64,000 bases of DNA, taken from assembly GCA_916610825.1 (NCBI GenBank), contig OU744449.1, positions 26,643,732 to 26,707,731 on the forward strand. Reading direction: 5' to 3'. The translations under genes and the position numbers were made by a program. Below the pieces are notes generated by a model. It did no database searches. It was not told the origin of the DNA and worked only from the letters and a program-made list of their open reading frames with translations. Shown here one piece after another: positions 59,201-61,639 of the stretch (the first letter of the stretch is position 1; each line of letters opens with the position of its first letter). The DNA is from Haliclystus octoradiatus (Eukaryota; Cnidaria; Staurozoa; Stauromedusae; Haliclystidae).

Positions 59201-61639
59201 TCTTCAAGATGCAAAAGAAGTTGTTCTGTGTTCGGTGATTACATTAGGAGATGTCAATAAAGATTGTTTCGAAAATATGAAAGATGTAGCATTAATATCT
59301 GCTTATTCTCGTGAAGAAAAGCATGATTTTGAGAGCGATTTTGGTAGAGATCTGAAGAGTATATATTCCGCTAGTGTTGATTCGAAAAACATGTTTGATA
59401 TTGATGGAGATGGTTATATTGAAAGATCTGATGCTATCAACTTAGCTGAAATTATGAATGACTTAACTTCATACAGCTCACTGAACGTACTACTACCATC
59501 ATCACAAAATCTGAATAAAAATCCGGTTTGTAATTTCAAACTATCTGCCAATCTTAAGAATAAATATGGTGTTGCTGATACCAGCTCGTTTGTTTATTTC
59601 ATAATTACATCTAAGAGAGGGAATCTTAAAGCAACCATAGAACATTCTAGAATATCTGTCCACAGAGAGTTTGGTTTAGATCATTCAAGTAATTCTGTAG
59701 GTGCTATAGTCAAAGCTGACTTAGGACAAGATGGTGAATATGCTGTTTCTACGATGGATTCAAAATTATCGGGTTGGGATATTGGTTTTGGAATGATAGT
59801 TATTTCAAGGCTACAATCTGGAAAGTATTACAGTCTGTTCAAAATGGGTAGGAGTAATACAGAACTTCAACCTAAGAATGCGTGGCGTTTTGTACAAAGC
59901 AATAGTTTCCCAGGTTTAATACCAACCAATTATTCCCCCTTTCTACCCAATCAAAATATCCAATCGACAGATGAATGTAAAAACGCAAAACTTACGAAAA
60001 CCTTACGAATCACTTTCAAAGAAGAGTATTCTTTACTCGATGGAAAACAAACTGAATTCGAAAATGAATTCAAGTTTTATTCAGAACGAAAATATCAAAT
60101 AGTAACAAATAATTCGTTATCAATAACAAACATACAAACATTCTCTGGTAGTATTAATGTTAATTTTGACGCTACGGCAGATGAAAACTATTTTCCTGAT
60201 TTTGAAACAGCTATTGGAAATGATTTGACTCATTTGTATGGTTTTTCATTTGAGAATCAAACTCTTACAACAAACGGTGCTCTAATGATTAATGGTGTTG
60301 TTGTCCTAGAAGAAATCAAACCCTTCGCTAATGACGAATCAAGTAGTGCATGGATTATTATTTCTGCCATTGTATGTGCTGCTATACTTGCTTTAACTAT
60401 CCTAATTATTGCATATTTTATAAAGAAAAAACTTGCACAGCGAAAGACTATCGCACCAATAAATCCTGAACAGCAAGCGAAATATATAGAAAATAACAAA
60501 CCAGCTTATGTCGTTGATATCGATGTTCAAACATCTGAGTTAAATAGATGCTGTAGCAATATTATTGAAACACCAAAAGATGTTACCACTTCTGAAATTA
60601 AGCAACCATCAAACAAAGTCAATGACAAAGAGATTATTCCAGCTACTGTTATTGATAATTCAGAAGAAAGTTTGAGTGATATTACATCTGATGAACAGGT
60701 AATTGATTTATATTTACAATCAGGGTGTCACAAAGGATTCAGTCTTCCATGAATATTGTGAGATTGAAAACCTTCGATTAAGTTAAAAATTATTTTAAAA
60801 GTAATTAATCCAAGTAATTTAAAAGATATGTGATAGAGGATTTTATTAAAACAAATGTTTTTCAAAGTAATAATTGATTCTGATGTATATCACCTGAATA
60901 AAATTGATTGGGGAAAATTGGAAGCCGATCCGATAAGAAATGACGGAAATATCGATGTTTTAAAGAGTCTATTTCTGCCGCGCGTTTATTTTCGTGACGT
61001 AAATATTTAAACTTTGTAATGTTCAATATTATTTTGAATTAGTTGGAGAAAAAATCGTACATCTACGTGCAAAATCTAACTATAGGAAGGAATATTCTTC
61101 AGAGTTGCAATTTAAGAGATTCTCGTTGAATTTGAGGTTATCAATTTTTTGCAAGCTATTCTTGCAGTCAATGATCGATTTCTCTCACACTTTCAAGTCA
61201 ATTTCTGAACATTTTACTCAAAACTCATAGTCACGCATGTTATGATTAATATTGCAATGTTTCTAGAAGCTTTCATTGGATTTATGGTTGATCTATTTTT
61301 ATATTTTATAGCAAGAGAGTTCGTCTGTAGCCACAAAAGATGCTTATTATGAAACCCTCGGTATTCGCCAAGAATCAGCACCAAAAACTGAAACGAATGA
61401 ACCGGAAGTATCAACAGAATCATCACCGAGTTCCGAGGATTTGCAAGATGGAAAACAAAGAGCAGGAGACTTAAACATTGTTGATTATCAAGAGGAAGAA
61501 ACTGGAAAAGTAGGACTTCATTGGATGTCATCCGAAGATAGGCCTCACAGACTGAGCGCACTAACCCCATTAAGTGGCAGATTGAGTAATGCCAGGGCAT
61601 TTATTGCTACAAGAATTGATAACAACCAAGAAGAACAAG
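2203..61639 (+). CDS. PKHD1L1: Fibrocystin-L-like giant membrane protein with cadherin and cohesin/dockerin-like C-terminus (40 exons, 5' incomplete)
   Basis: Forty exons were traced by hand from AG acceptors, GT donors and unbroken frame. All 39 joins are phase-consistent and give about 16.9 kb of coding sequence. Domain order: IPT x3, PA14, linker, IPT x4, cupredoxin-like, IPT x7 (first one degenerate), G8, PbH1, G8, PbH1, basic cleavage-like site, four roughly 115-residue beta repeats, five cadherin repeats, cohesin-like, dockerin-like, transmembrane helix (near 60348-60420), cytoplasmic tail. Up to the basic site this is the known order of vertebrate PKHD1L1, which also has about 14 IPT, one PA14 and two G8 domains but is shorter (about 4,240 residues) and lacks cadherin repeats. 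Family knowledge: large surface protein linked to the hair-bundle coat and immune cells in mammals, paralogue of the polycystic kidney protein PKHD1. Inference: an extracellular coat or adhesion protein anchored by one C-terminal helix. The start is missing; the 3' end is uncertain because exon 40 ends in a possible donor with an in-frame stop at 61776 as the alternative. Confidence 0.85.
2293..4267. other. Intron 1: foldback element, otherwise nothing recognised
   Basis: AT-rich intron sequence. The only structure seen is the inverted repeat at 2887-3272. Confidence 0.6.
2887..3272. repeat. Foldback MITE with roughly 74-bp inverted arms
   Basis: The left arm (2887-2961) and the reverse complement of the right arm (3198-3272) agree almost base for base; the outer ends read TTCATCATGTATATC and GATATACATGATGAA. 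About 236 bp of loop separates the arms. No open reading frame is inside, and target duplications were not resolved. Confidence 0.85.
4268..4409 (+). CDS. PKHD1L1: Exon 2: middle of IPT domain 1
   Basis: Continues the IPT fold: GFSNDQFSF, a strand EVILINRK, then the conserved cysteine block C-D-V-I-D and I-S-C-E-T. Acceptor CTTCTAG, donor GGTACGT. Phase joins exon 1 (G|GA) and exon 3 (TG|G, Trp). Confidence 0.85.
5118..5483. repeat. Tandem duplication, 2 x 183 bp
   Basis: Two adjacent copies both start ATTATTCTGCTCTAGTAATA (at 5118 and 5301) and end near CTTTTGTGGAACTCGTCTGCC. Only a handful of differences between copies were seen, so the duplication is recent. It sits in intron 2 and has no coding content. 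Confidence 0.9.
5637..5742 (+). CDS. PKHD1L1: Exon 3: end of IPT domain 1
   Basis: Reads [19 protein letters not shown] and then a cysteine pair (TYCKWKC). Acceptor TTCTAG, donor GGTATGA. Leaves in phase 0. Confidence 0.8.
6068..6125 (+). CDS. PKHD1L1: Exon 4: start of IPT domain 2
   Basis: Short exon reading [16 protein letters not shown], the usual IPT N-terminal strand after a linker. Acceptor TTTAACAG, donor GGTAAAT. Confidence 0.8.
6281..6456. repeat. Short MITE with inverted ends
   Basis: Left end AAAACATTTTAGTATGAAAG and right end CTTCATACTAAAATGTTT are inverted copies; inner strings ACGACAAAACATCATGATTAA and TTAATTGTGATTTTTTGTCG also pair. About 176 bp, non-coding, in intron 4. Confidence 0.8.
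6714..6804 (+). CDS. PKHD1L1: Exon 5: IPT domain 2, continued
   Basis: Reads [20 protein letters not shown], with the LxIxG strand expected after the IPT opening. Acceptor AAAATAG, donor AAGTAAGC. Phase joins both neighbours. Confidence 0.75.
6838..6931. repeat. Small hairpin repeat
   Basis: TAGAACAAGAGACAAAGCC...GAGGCAAAA on the left pairs imperfectly with TTTTGCCTC...TCTTATTCTA on the right, making a hairpin of about 94 bp in intron 5. The rest of this intron (to 7766) shows nothing I recognise. Confidence 0.65.
7767..7820 (+). CDS. PKHD1L1: Exon 6: IPT domain 2, strand with first cysteine
   Basis: Reads [17 protein letters not shown], matching the IPT 'V-x-I/V-G-x-x-x-C' strand. Acceptor TTTCTAG, donor TTGTAAGT. 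Confidence 0.75.
7821..8685. other. Intron 6: simple-sequence tract only
   Basis: A GAC/GAT/GGAT microsatellite lies at about 8104-8145. Nothing else was recognised. Confidence 0.55.
8686..8768 (+). CDS. PKHD1L1: Exon 7: cysteine-rich end of IPT domain 2
   Basis: Reads [20 protein letters not shown] with further CQHEQHSVG. Three cysteines in 25 residues fit the disulphide-rich insertion of fibrocystin-L IPT 2. Acceptor TTGATAG, donor GGTAGGA. Confidence 0.75.
8937..9147. repeat. Near-perfect foldback element, arms about 100 bp
   Basis: Left arm 8938-9038 and right arm 9049-9147 are reverse complements with only a few changes. The loop is about 10 bases near TCAATAAAGTG. Arms carry TTCACGCATTTC...GATCTTCAGACAGA. 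Related GATCTTCAGACGG-type text occurs near 17108-17150. The flanks are TA-rich, so no target duplication can be called. Confidence 0.9.
9229..9337. repeat. Short MITE with about 27-bp inverted ends
   Basis: AATTAATAAACGAAAAAATC at the left and GATTTTTTCGTTTATTAATT at the right are exact inverted copies, separated by about 55 bp. Non-coding, intron 7. Confidence 0.85.
9340..10640. other. Intron 7 centre, nothing recognised
   Basis: AT-rich sequence with no frame, RNA or repeat that I can support, apart from a GTT run near 10619-10630 that could be the tail of an element on the - strand. Confidence 0.5.
10640..11080 (+). mobile_element. Truncated LINE 3' end with (AAC)n tail
   Basis: The frame 10667-10870 reads [20 protein letters not shown] and then [17 protein letters not shown], the usual C-terminus of non-LTR retrotransposon polymerases (x-R-G-x-x...R-V-x-x-W-N-x-L-P). 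A one-base loss after TSKS shifts frame; the shifted frame continues [10 protein letters not shown]. About 200 bp of 3' untranslated sequence ends in AATAAACAACAACAACAACA. Dead, 5'-truncated copy, family not assigned. Confidence 0.8.
11197..11307 (+). CDS. PKHD1L1: Exon 8: end of IPT domain 2
   Basis: Reads [20 protein letters not shown] then [16 protein letters not shown], the closing IPT strands. This frame is not the longest open frame here; it was chosen because it alone joins exons 7 and 9. Acceptor ATTTTAG, donor GGTAAGA. Confidence 0.8.
11371..11500 (-). mobile_element. SINE-A copy 1 (tRNA-derived), degraded
   Basis: Shares CGGGGTGGC, TTCTGACGCCAACCAATAGTGCT and AACCACTACAC with the copies at 14291-14481 and 15803-15991. 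The tRNA-like head is on the - strand. This copy has lost part of its head. Confidence 0.65.
12055..12165 (+). CDS. PKHD1L1: Exon 9: start of IPT domain 3
   Basis: Reads [20 protein letters not shown] then [18 protein letters not shown], a textbook IPT opening. Acceptor CCTTACAG, donor GGTAAAC. Confidence 0.9.
12166..12964. other. Intron 9, nothing recognised
   Basis: AT-rich sequence with no frame or repeat I can support. Confidence 0.5.
12965..13054 (+). CDS. PKHD1L1: Exon 10: end of IPT domain 3
   Basis: Reads [20 protein letters not shown], with the paired cysteines of the IPT C-terminal half. Acceptor CAACAG, donor GGTGAGA; leaves one base that completes Gly with exon 11. Confidence 0.85.
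13490..13764 (+). CDS. PKHD1L1: Exon 11: PA14 domain, first part
   Basis: Begins [18 protein letters not shown], the 'G-G-R-G-x-x-x-x-x-W-N' lead-in to the fibrocystin-L PA14 domain, and contains [20 protein letters not shown], the PA14 core (F-x-x-P-x-x-G-x-Y-x-F-x-I-x-x-D-D). PA14 is a beta-barrel that binds carbohydrate in several families. Acceptor TTTATAG, donor GGTAAAC. Confidence 0.9.
14291..14481 (-). mobile_element. SINE-A copy 2 (tRNA-derived), most complete
   Basis: The - strand begins GGCGGCCTTGGTGTAGTGGC, a tRNA-like A box, and carries GGGTTCAATCCC as B box. The body has AACCACCCCGGTGAAAAAAA near the far end. Four other partial copies occur in the window, all in the same orientation. 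Confidence 0.75.
14549..14803 (+). CDS. PKHD1L1: Exon 12: PA14 domain, second part
   Basis: Reads [20 protein letters not shown] and then [20 protein letters not shown], the PA14 strand 'L-x-x-x-x-x-Y-Y-x-E-x-x-x-x-x'. Exactly 85 codons, phase 0 at both ends. Acceptor TTTGTAG, donor AGGTATAA. Confidence 0.9.
14862..15213. mobile_element. MITE with nested hairpins
   Basis: GGCCAAATGAAGCCAACATT near the left and GCCAAATGAAGCCAGCATTT near the right are arranged with an internal inverted copy (14920-14940), so 14864-14940 alone can fold into a long hairpin. A related fragment (ATGTTGTGAAAATGCTGGCT) recurs at 15650-15790. Non-coding; the 108-residue frame inside is incidental. Confidence 0.7.
15646..15790. 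mobile_element. Fragment related to the 14862-15213 MITE
   Basis: Contains ATGTTGTGAAAATGCTGGCT and GGGGTGGCAAAATGAAG, plus repeated AAATTTGTTG units in both orientations. It may be the far end of the same, longer element. Confidence 0.5.
15803..15991 (-). mobile_element. SINE-A copy 3
   Basis: Shares AAACCGGATAAGCGTGAAGC, TTTTTTCACCGGGGTGGC and the B-box-like GGTATTGAACCCAAG with copy 2. It lies directly beside the MITE fragment ending at 15790. Confidence 0.75.
16221..16371 (+). CDS. PKHD1L1: Exon 13: post-PA14 linker
   Basis: Reads [20 protein letters not shown] and then [14 protein letters not shown]. This is the fibrocystin-L segment in which a strand 'x-L-x-F-x-G' is followed by a short helix. 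Acceptor ATTACAG, donor AGTATGT. Confidence 0.8.
17426..17619. mobile_element. MITE with roughly 70-bp inverted arms and TTAA target duplication
   Basis: Arms GCCTGGTTTCCATATAGCAA...GTAGACA and TGTCTAC...TTGCTATATTGAAACCCGGC pair over about 70 bp. TTAA stands immediately outside on both sides (17422-17425 and 17620-17623), which is the target choice of piggyBac-type and Kolobok-type transposases. No coding sequence. The rest of intron 13 (16372-18606) shows nothing more than a small hairpin near 16931-16958. Confidence 0.85.
18607..18806 (+). CDS. PKHD1L1: Exon 14: post-PA14 region
   Basis: Reads [20 protein letters not shown], then [20 protein letters not shown], fitting the fibrocystin-L segment after PA14 (an acidic 'E-D-F-E' followed by beta strands). 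Acceptor TTTGTAG, donor AGGTAATA. Confidence 0.8.
19549..19621 (-). mobile_element. tRNA-derived repeat (SINE-C copy 1) or tRNA pseudogene
   Basis: The - strand starts GCGCTGGTAGCTCAATGGTT and has GTGGTTCGATTCC as T arm. The acceptor stem pairs fully if G-U pairs are allowed, but the anticodon arm is irregular and the variable loop is too short, so it is not a working tRNA by inspection. A relative lies at 42544-42615. Confidence 0.65.
20238..20981 (-). CDS. Nested antisense gene: coiled-coil protein with acidic C-terminal region, function unknown
   Basis: A 247-residue frame lies inside intron 14, opposite to the host gene. I start it at [10 protein letters not shown] because the longer open frame above it (to 21212) is low-complexity, and a good acceptor (CTTTACAG read on the - strand, exon edge at 21002) sits 21 bases before this ATG. 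Order: a basic stretch [17 protein letters not shown]; about 70 residues of heptad-like coiled coil ([20 protein letters not shown] onward); a polar region; an acidic run ([19 protein letters not shown]). Such composition is common in nuclear or scaffold proteins, but I recognise no family. It could also be a processed copy of a gene elsewhere. Confidence 0.55.
   Translation of the reverse strand: MTSESKFTCGLFNQCLPRRKNGKKKSKAEWRKEANNLKQMLLDAEAEMVSLKTQLCTEKQLRIAEEAEYSNLKEKMKAAIEKCKSMETVIINAASIVVRLDASTQTENNFPSKVAVIPPVTIDAETQSIPCDAIVRKIDPIPSENMATMSEDHDSDDSFDEDDTDSESYFSDSANDGFEDQDTNTSTGTIYESTVSQNTMVAKVGGDQDRYHRQFIPARVCFKVNIGGGLVNELEEYFRCRSIMHKS
22908..23211 (+). CDS. PKHD1L1: Exon 15: post-PA14 region with WHHxC motif
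   Basis: Reads [20 protein letters not shown] and [16 protein letters not shown]. The 'W-x-x-x-C-x-x-x-x-x-x-x' segment recurs after PA14 in fibrocystin-L. Acceptor TTTACAG, donor GGTAAGA. Confidence 0.8.
23436..23802. repeat. Foldback MITE, arms about 65 bp
   Basis: TATTATAATAGAACCAAGAT at the left pairs with ATCTTGGTTCTATAATAATA at the right, and the inner text (TTTTAAAGAGTTTTAAACAGCCCA against TGGGCTGCTTAAAACTCT) keeps pairing. In intron 15. The rest of that intron (to 24539) shows nothing recognised. Confidence 0.75.
24540..24821 (+). CDS. PKHD1L1: Exon 16: pre-IPT 4 region
   Basis: Reads [20 protein letters not shown] and [20 protein letters not shown]. Mainly beta-type sequence without a named domain, but collinear with fibrocystin-L. 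Acceptor CGGTTAG, donor GGTATGG. Confidence 0.75.
25354..25628 (+). CDS. PKHD1L1: Exon 17: pre-IPT 4 region
   Basis: Reads [20 protein letters not shown] and [20 protein letters not shown], resembling the linker 'x-x-W-x-I-x-F-x-G-x-x-G' of the family. Phase 0 at its 3' end. A decayed copy of its last part lies at 27583-27630. Confidence 0.8.
25651..25979. mobile_element. G-run MITE, complete copy with 8-bp target duplication
   Basis: Ends are inverted: CCCGGGGGGTAACTTCCAT and ATGGAAGTTACCCCCCCCCC. It is flanked by TTTCGTAT on both sides (25643-25650 and 25980-25987), an exact 8-bp target duplication as made by hAT-type transposases. 329 bp, non-coding. Lies 23 bases into intron 17. Other copies: 45772-46085, 62622-63165 and the split copy 61797-63366. 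Confidence 0.9.
26412..26670 (+). CDS. PKHD1L1: Exon 18: IPT domain 4
   Basis: Reads [60 protein letters not shown]: a full IPT with G-x-G-F and cysteine pair. Acceptor TTTTTAG, donor GGTGAAA. Confidence 0.9.
26838..27710. repeat. Decayed duplication of exon 17-18 region
   Basis: 26965-27017 repeats the last 50 bases of exon 18 (CCCCATGTCCTATTCG then AGTTGTTGTCCAGGTAAA). 27583-27630 repeats the end of exon 17 (TATCAGAACTATTCATACGA), with the donor changed from GGTAAT to GTTAAT. The text before each (26838-26964 and 27424-27560) is a further repeated block (AACTCCCTAAA...AAACGTT). Copies are partial and in swapped order. Confidence 0.8.
28369..28447 (+). CDS. PKHD1L1: Exon 19: end of IPT domain 4
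   Basis: Reads [20 protein letters not shown] then KINF, the closing IPT strand 'x-I-x-V-x-V'. Acceptor CGCACAG, donor GGTAACA. Completes Arg with exon 20. Confidence 0.8.
28890..29097 (+). CDS. PKHD1L1: Exon 20: IPT domain 5
   Basis: Reads [20 protein letters not shown], then [20 protein letters not shown]. The donor could be AAG|GTGGTA at 29097 or GTG|GTAACT at 29100; both keep frame and differ by one Val. Confidence 0.85.
29101..29955. other. Intron 20, nothing recognised
   Basis: AT-rich sequence with no feature that I can support. Intron 19 (28448-28889) is equally featureless. Confidence 0.5.
29956..30502 (+). CDS. PKHD1L1: Exon 21: IPT domains 6 and 7
   Basis: IPT 6 opens [20 protein letters not shown] with [23 protein letters not shown] 7 opens [20 protein letters not shown] with [18 protein letters not shown]. 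Acceptor TTTCAG, donor GGTTAGT (weaker than most). Confidence 0.9.
30567..30908 (-). mobile_element. SINE-B copy 1
   Basis: Aligns by eye along its length with 53287-53550: GACGGT...CGTACCA, TCACAATGCAA, GATGGAACTCATTTAATG against GATGGTACTCATTTGATG, and TCAGATATG...TGCTCTGCCATCTG. The tRNA-like head is on the - strand. Confidence 0.7.
31054..31077. repeat. (CAT)n microsatellite
   Basis: A short run of CAT triplets in intron 21. Confidence 0.8.
31653..31717 (+). CDS. PKHD1L1: Exon 22: start of cupredoxin-like segment
   Basis: Reads [22 protein letters not shown], the first strands of a plastocyanin-like fold ('x-F-x-P-x-x-I-x-I-x-x-G-D-x-V-x-W'). It leaves in phase 0 directly before WKW of exon 23. 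Confidence 0.8.
31718..32621. other. Intron 22 with a SINE-A fragment
   Basis: GAAGCGTGTGTGCGTATAATAGCC...CCAACCAATAATA at about 32187-32245 matches the middle of SINE-A on the - strand. Otherwise nothing recognised. Confidence 0.5.
32622..32877 (+). CDS. PKHD1L1: Exon 23: rest of cupredoxin-like segment
   Basis: Reads [40 protein letters not shown] and MHYFSSGN. The 'S-G-S-F-x-x-x-F/Y-x-x-x-G-x-x-Y-x-S-x' run is the cupredoxin C-terminal half. No Cys ligand is in its usual place, so copper binding is not expected. Confidence 0.85.
33100..33166. mobile_element. Fragment of G-run MITE
   Basis: TATTTGAACGTCCCCCTGAA-CCACAAGTATTGAAGTAGC matches the inner end of the copy at 45772-46085 (TATTTGAACGTTCCCGTATACCAAAAGTATT). 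Terminal G run reduced. Confidence 0.5.
33301..33465 (-). mobile_element. SINE-A copy 5
   Basis: Shares CCACAAACCGGGTAGGCTTC, TTTCTGACGCCAACCAATAG and ACCCTGCGGGCC with copy 2. In intron 23. Confidence 0.7.
34136..36148 (+). CDS. PKHD1L1: Exon 24: IPT domains 8-14 and start of first G8 domain
   Basis: A 2,013-base exon. IPT openings in order: [16 protein letters not shown] (degenerate), [98 protein letters not shown]. It ends [17 protein letters not shown], the 'W-x-x-G-x-x-W' start of G8, a domain of eight conserved glycines shared with CEMIP, TMEM2 and PKHD1. Seven domains in one exon contrast with the split IPT domains of exons 1-10. Confidence 0.95.
36149..36771. other. Intron 24, nothing recognised
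   Basis: AT-rich sequence with no feature that I can support. Confidence 0.5.
36772..37770 (+). CDS. PKHD1L1: Exon 25: G8 domain 1 and first PbH1 repeats
   Basis: G8 continues [47 protein letters not shown]. Then beta-helix: [63 protein letters not shown]. The [11 protein letters not shown] block is the most conserved stretch of the fibrocystin/CEMIP/TMEM2 group. Donor TTTTAG|GTAAGA. Confidence 0.95.
37771..38671. other. Intron 25, nothing recognised
   Basis: No supported feature. Confidence 0.5.
38672..38915 (+). CDS. PKHD1L1: Exon 26: PbH1 repeats of first helix
   Basis: Reads [59 protein letters not shown]. The 'G-x-x-x-F-x-E-D-G-x-E-x-x-N' and 'P-A-x-x-W-I-x-N-x-x-N' blocks are family hallmarks. 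Confidence 0.95.
39692..39801. repeat. (ATTCA)n microsatellite plus poly(A), between short direct repeats
   Basis: About 14 ATTCA units (39700-39774) run into roughly 14 A residues. AAAGCAATCAATTCA stands on both sides (39692-39706 and 39786-39801). In intron 26 (38916-39963), which otherwise shows nothing recognised. Confidence 0.85.
39964..42030 (+). CDS. PKHD1L1: Exon 27: end of first PbH1 helix and second G8 domain
   Basis: A 2,067-base exon. Starts [20 protein letters not shown], followed by PbH1-type repeats ([34 protein letters not shown]). The second G8 is [11 protein letters not shown]...[17 protein letters not shown] with YGILEIE and YANLIIG. Ends [18 protein letters not shown]. 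Acceptor TATATAG, donor AGGTAAGA. Confidence 0.95.
42031..42543. other. 5' half of intron 27, nothing recognised
   Basis: No supported feature before the tRNA-like repeat at 42544. Confidence 0.5.
42544..42615 (-). mobile_element. tRNA-derived repeat (SINE-C copy 2)
   Basis: The - strand reads GCACTGGTAAGTCAGTGCTA and ends ACTCCTCGTCGGAGC, matching the head and T arm of 19549-19621. The anticodon region differs and does not fold well, so it is not a working tRNA. Confidence 0.65.
42676..43061. mobile_element. MITE with nested inverted ends, next to exon 28
   Basis: CCAAAATGAATATTTATTTC at the left and GAAATAATAAGTCATTTGG at the right are imperfect inverted ends. A second inner pair (GTGACCAAATGACTTTTTATT and AATAATAACTCATTTGGCCG) suggests one element inside another. 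It ends about 75 bp before the exon 28 acceptor. Confidence 0.75.
43137..43888 (+). CDS. PKHD1L1: Exon 28: second PbH1 helix
   Basis: Reads [80 protein letters not shown]. The DPR|F junction with exon 27 is the one expected in the family. Acceptor TTGGAAG lacks a strong pyrimidine tract; chosen from frame and homology. Confidence 0.9.
43889..44376. other. Intron 28, nothing recognised
   Basis: No supported feature. Confidence 0.5.
44377..44814 (+). CDS. PKHD1L1: Exon 29: conserved post-helix region
   Basis: Reads [20 protein letters not shown] and [20 protein letters not shown], then [20 protein letters not shown]. The [13 protein letters not shown] block is a very conserved fibrocystin-L signature. 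Acceptor TTCCTAG, donor GGTAATT. Confidence 0.95.
44815..46266. other. Intron 29 with one complete MITE
   Basis: Apart from the G-run MITE at 45772-46085 nothing was recognised. Confidence 0.5.
45772..46085. mobile_element. G-run MITE, complete copy
   Basis: 314 bp, opposite orientation to 25651-25979. Terminal CCCGGGGGG run then TAACTTCCATT at the left; TTTACCCCCCCCCC at the right. Flanks ATCGACGA (45764-45771) and ATCTACGA (46086-46093) form an 8-bp target duplication with one change. Confidence 0.85.
46267..46506 (+). CDS. PKHD1L1: Exon 30: conserved post-helix region
   Basis: Reads [20 protein letters not shown], then [20 protein letters not shown] and [20 protein letters not shown]. 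Fits the family's 'G-D-Y-R-I-P' start and 'C-x-x-x-x-x-W-x-A-Y-x-C' block. Confidence 0.95.
46507..46985. other. Intron 30, nothing recognised
   Basis: No supported feature. Confidence 0.5.
46986..47222 (+). CDS. PKHD1L1: Exon 31: conserved post-helix region (NGPxDHGW)
   Basis: Reads [20 protein letters not shown], then [12 protein letters not shown] and [14 protein letters not shown]. The NGPxDHGWCxGYTCQKR block is a fibrocystin-L signature. Acceptor CTGCAG, donor GGTATGT. Confidence 0.95.
47223..47651. other. Intron 31, nothing recognised
   Basis: No supported feature. Confidence 0.5.
47652..47857 (+). CDS. PKHD1L1: Exon 32: conserved post-helix region
   Basis: Reads [20 protein letters not shown], GDNxx-type [20 protein letters not shown]. 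Corresponds to the 'G-x-N-x-x-x-x-x-x-L-x-V-x-x-x-G' segment. Donor CAAGTAAGT, phase 0. Confidence 0.9.
48269..50195 (+). pseudogene. Mutator-like DDE transposase, frameshifted, in intron 32
   Basis: Two frames together cover the protein: 48269-49558 and, from about 49530, to 50195 in another frame. First half: Lys/Arg-rich start, a CxxC...CxxC region (CVSCLSKSS...CDNCG), then [16 protein letters not shown] (first catalytic Asp), [13 protein letters not shown] (second Asp) and [13 protein letters not shown]. Second half: [20 protein letters not shown] and [20 protein letters not shown], where the final catalytic Glu is expected. The shift lies near 49526-49536, just after the RMGTR block. A further shift near 50190 may follow, since coding-like text goes on to 50331. 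Intronless, same strand as the host. No inverted ends found by eye, so element limits are unknown. Confidence 0.85.
50432..51886. other. 3' part of intron 32, nothing recognised
   Basis: Probably includes the transposon's 3' non-coding end. I could not find its terminus. Confidence 0.45.
51887..52063 (+). CDS. PKHD1L1: Exon 33: region with RKRR cleavage-like site
   Basis: Reads [52 protein letters not shown] (52025-52036) fits the proprotein-convertase rule. In the family this follows the same 'L-A-x-x-L-x-I-x-x-x-x-I-R-I-x-x-V' helix, and PKHD1 is known to be cut by such proteases. Exact 59 codons. Confidence 0.9.
52064..52682. other. Intron 33, nothing recognised
   Basis: No supported feature. 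Intron 34 (52756-53084) is likewise empty. Confidence 0.5.
52683..52755 (+). CDS. PKHD1L1: Exon 34: short polar linker
   Basis: Reads [20 protein letters not shown] and ends DEGG. Low-complexity linker after the cleavage-like site. Acceptor TTTATAG, donor GGTAAGG; chosen because it alone bridges exons 33 and 35 in frame. Confidence 0.75.
53085..53243 (+). CDS. PKHD1L1: Exon 35: acidic Glu-Pro linker
   Basis: Reads [20 protein letters not shown], then [19 protein letters not shown]. Matches the family's 'L-x-x-x-L-x-x-x-x-Q-x-G-x-L' helix followed by Pro-rich text. Acceptor GATTAAG, donor CGTAAGT. Confidence 0.85.
53287..53550 (-). mobile_element. SINE-B copy 2
   Basis: The - strand begins near GGATCAGCTCAGATGGCAG, an A box, and has TGATTCAAATCCC as B box. 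Ends GACGGTGTCGCCC on the + strand. A third, partial copy lies near 58140-58215. Confidence 0.75.
54048..55432 (+). CDS. PKHD1L1: Exon 36: four tandem beta-sandwich-like repeats
   Basis: Four copies of about 115 residues: each has a 'Q-P' strand ([44 protein letters not shown]), a W or V strand, a 'G-x-A-x-F-x-D/N-L' strand ([30 protein letters not shown]) and a closing 'F-x-I-x-x-R' ([24 protein letters not shown]). Similar QP repeats close vertebrate fibrocystin-L just before its membrane helix. The fourth repeat is unfinished at the exon end. Many N-x-S/T sites. Donor AGGGTAAGT, phase 0. Confidence 0.9.
55433..55917. other. Intron 36, nothing recognised
   Basis: The frame of exon 36 reads on for only nine codons before a stop, with no membrane helix, so the exon is not a plausible natural end of the protein. 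Confidence 0.55.
55918..56479 (+). CDS. Exon 37: end of repeat 4, cadherin repeat 1 and first part of repeat 2
   Basis: Starts [12 protein letters not shown], which supplies the missing 'F-x-V-x-x-K' end of exon 36 repeat 4. Cadherin repeat 1: [48 protein letters not shown]. Repeat 2 opens [19 protein letters not shown] with [14 protein letters not shown]. The DRE, DxNDNxP and A/G-x-D-x-D calcium-binding motifs are present. Acceptor TTAACAG, donor GGTATGA. Confidence 0.9.
56480..56969. other. Intron 37, nothing recognised
   Basis: No supported feature. Confidence 0.5.
56970..57950 (+). CDS. Exon 38: cadherin repeats 2 to 5
   Basis: Repeat 2 ends [14 protein letters not shown] (degenerate DxNDN). 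Repeat 3: [52 protein letters not shown]. Repeat 4: [26 protein letters not shown], ending TNQYSPEL (Asn in place of acidic ligands). Repeat 5 opens [31 protein letters not shown]. Donor TCAGGTAATT, phase 1. Confidence 0.9.
57951..58710. other. Intron 38 with SINE-B fragment
   Basis: CCTACCGAAGGTGCTTGCAT and CACTCTTCTATAT near 58145-58180 match the outer end of SINE-B. Otherwise nothing recognised. Confidence 0.5.
58711..60698 (+). CDS. Exon 39: cadherin repeat 5 end, cohesin-like, dockerin-like, transmembrane helix
   Basis: Starts [20 protein letters not shown], closing cadherin repeat 5 (YINDIFPS). About 58857-59240 looks like a cohesin fold: [43 protein letters not shown]. 59247-59450 holds two loops, [13 protein letters not shown] and [16 protein letters not shown], spaced as in dockerin repeats; loop 2 keeps the D-x-D-x-D ligands, loop 1 has Cys for Gly. 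A beta-rich, N-glycosylation-rich region follows, then [20 protein letters not shown] (60348 onward) and the stop-transfer KKKLAQRK. The tail is polar and acidic. If the donor at 60699 is not used, the frame ends at 60752. Confidence 0.9.
60897..60902 (+). promoter_or_regulatory. Candidate poly(A) signal AATAAA
   Basis: AATAAA lies 145 bases after the in-frame stop at 60752 that would be used if intron 39 were retained. It is a possible end for a shorter transcript; the motif is common by chance in AT-rich DNA. Confidence 0.35.
61312..61639 (+). CDS. Exon 40: cytoplasmic tail
   Basis: Reads [20 protein letters not shown], then acidic, Ser-rich text and [20 protein letters not shown]. No domain. 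The end is either a donor (CAAGGTAACT at 61640), with the last exon beyond the window, or a read-through of 45 further residues to a stop at 61776. Tyr and Ser sites could be phosphorylated, but I recognise no binding motif. Confidence 0.7.
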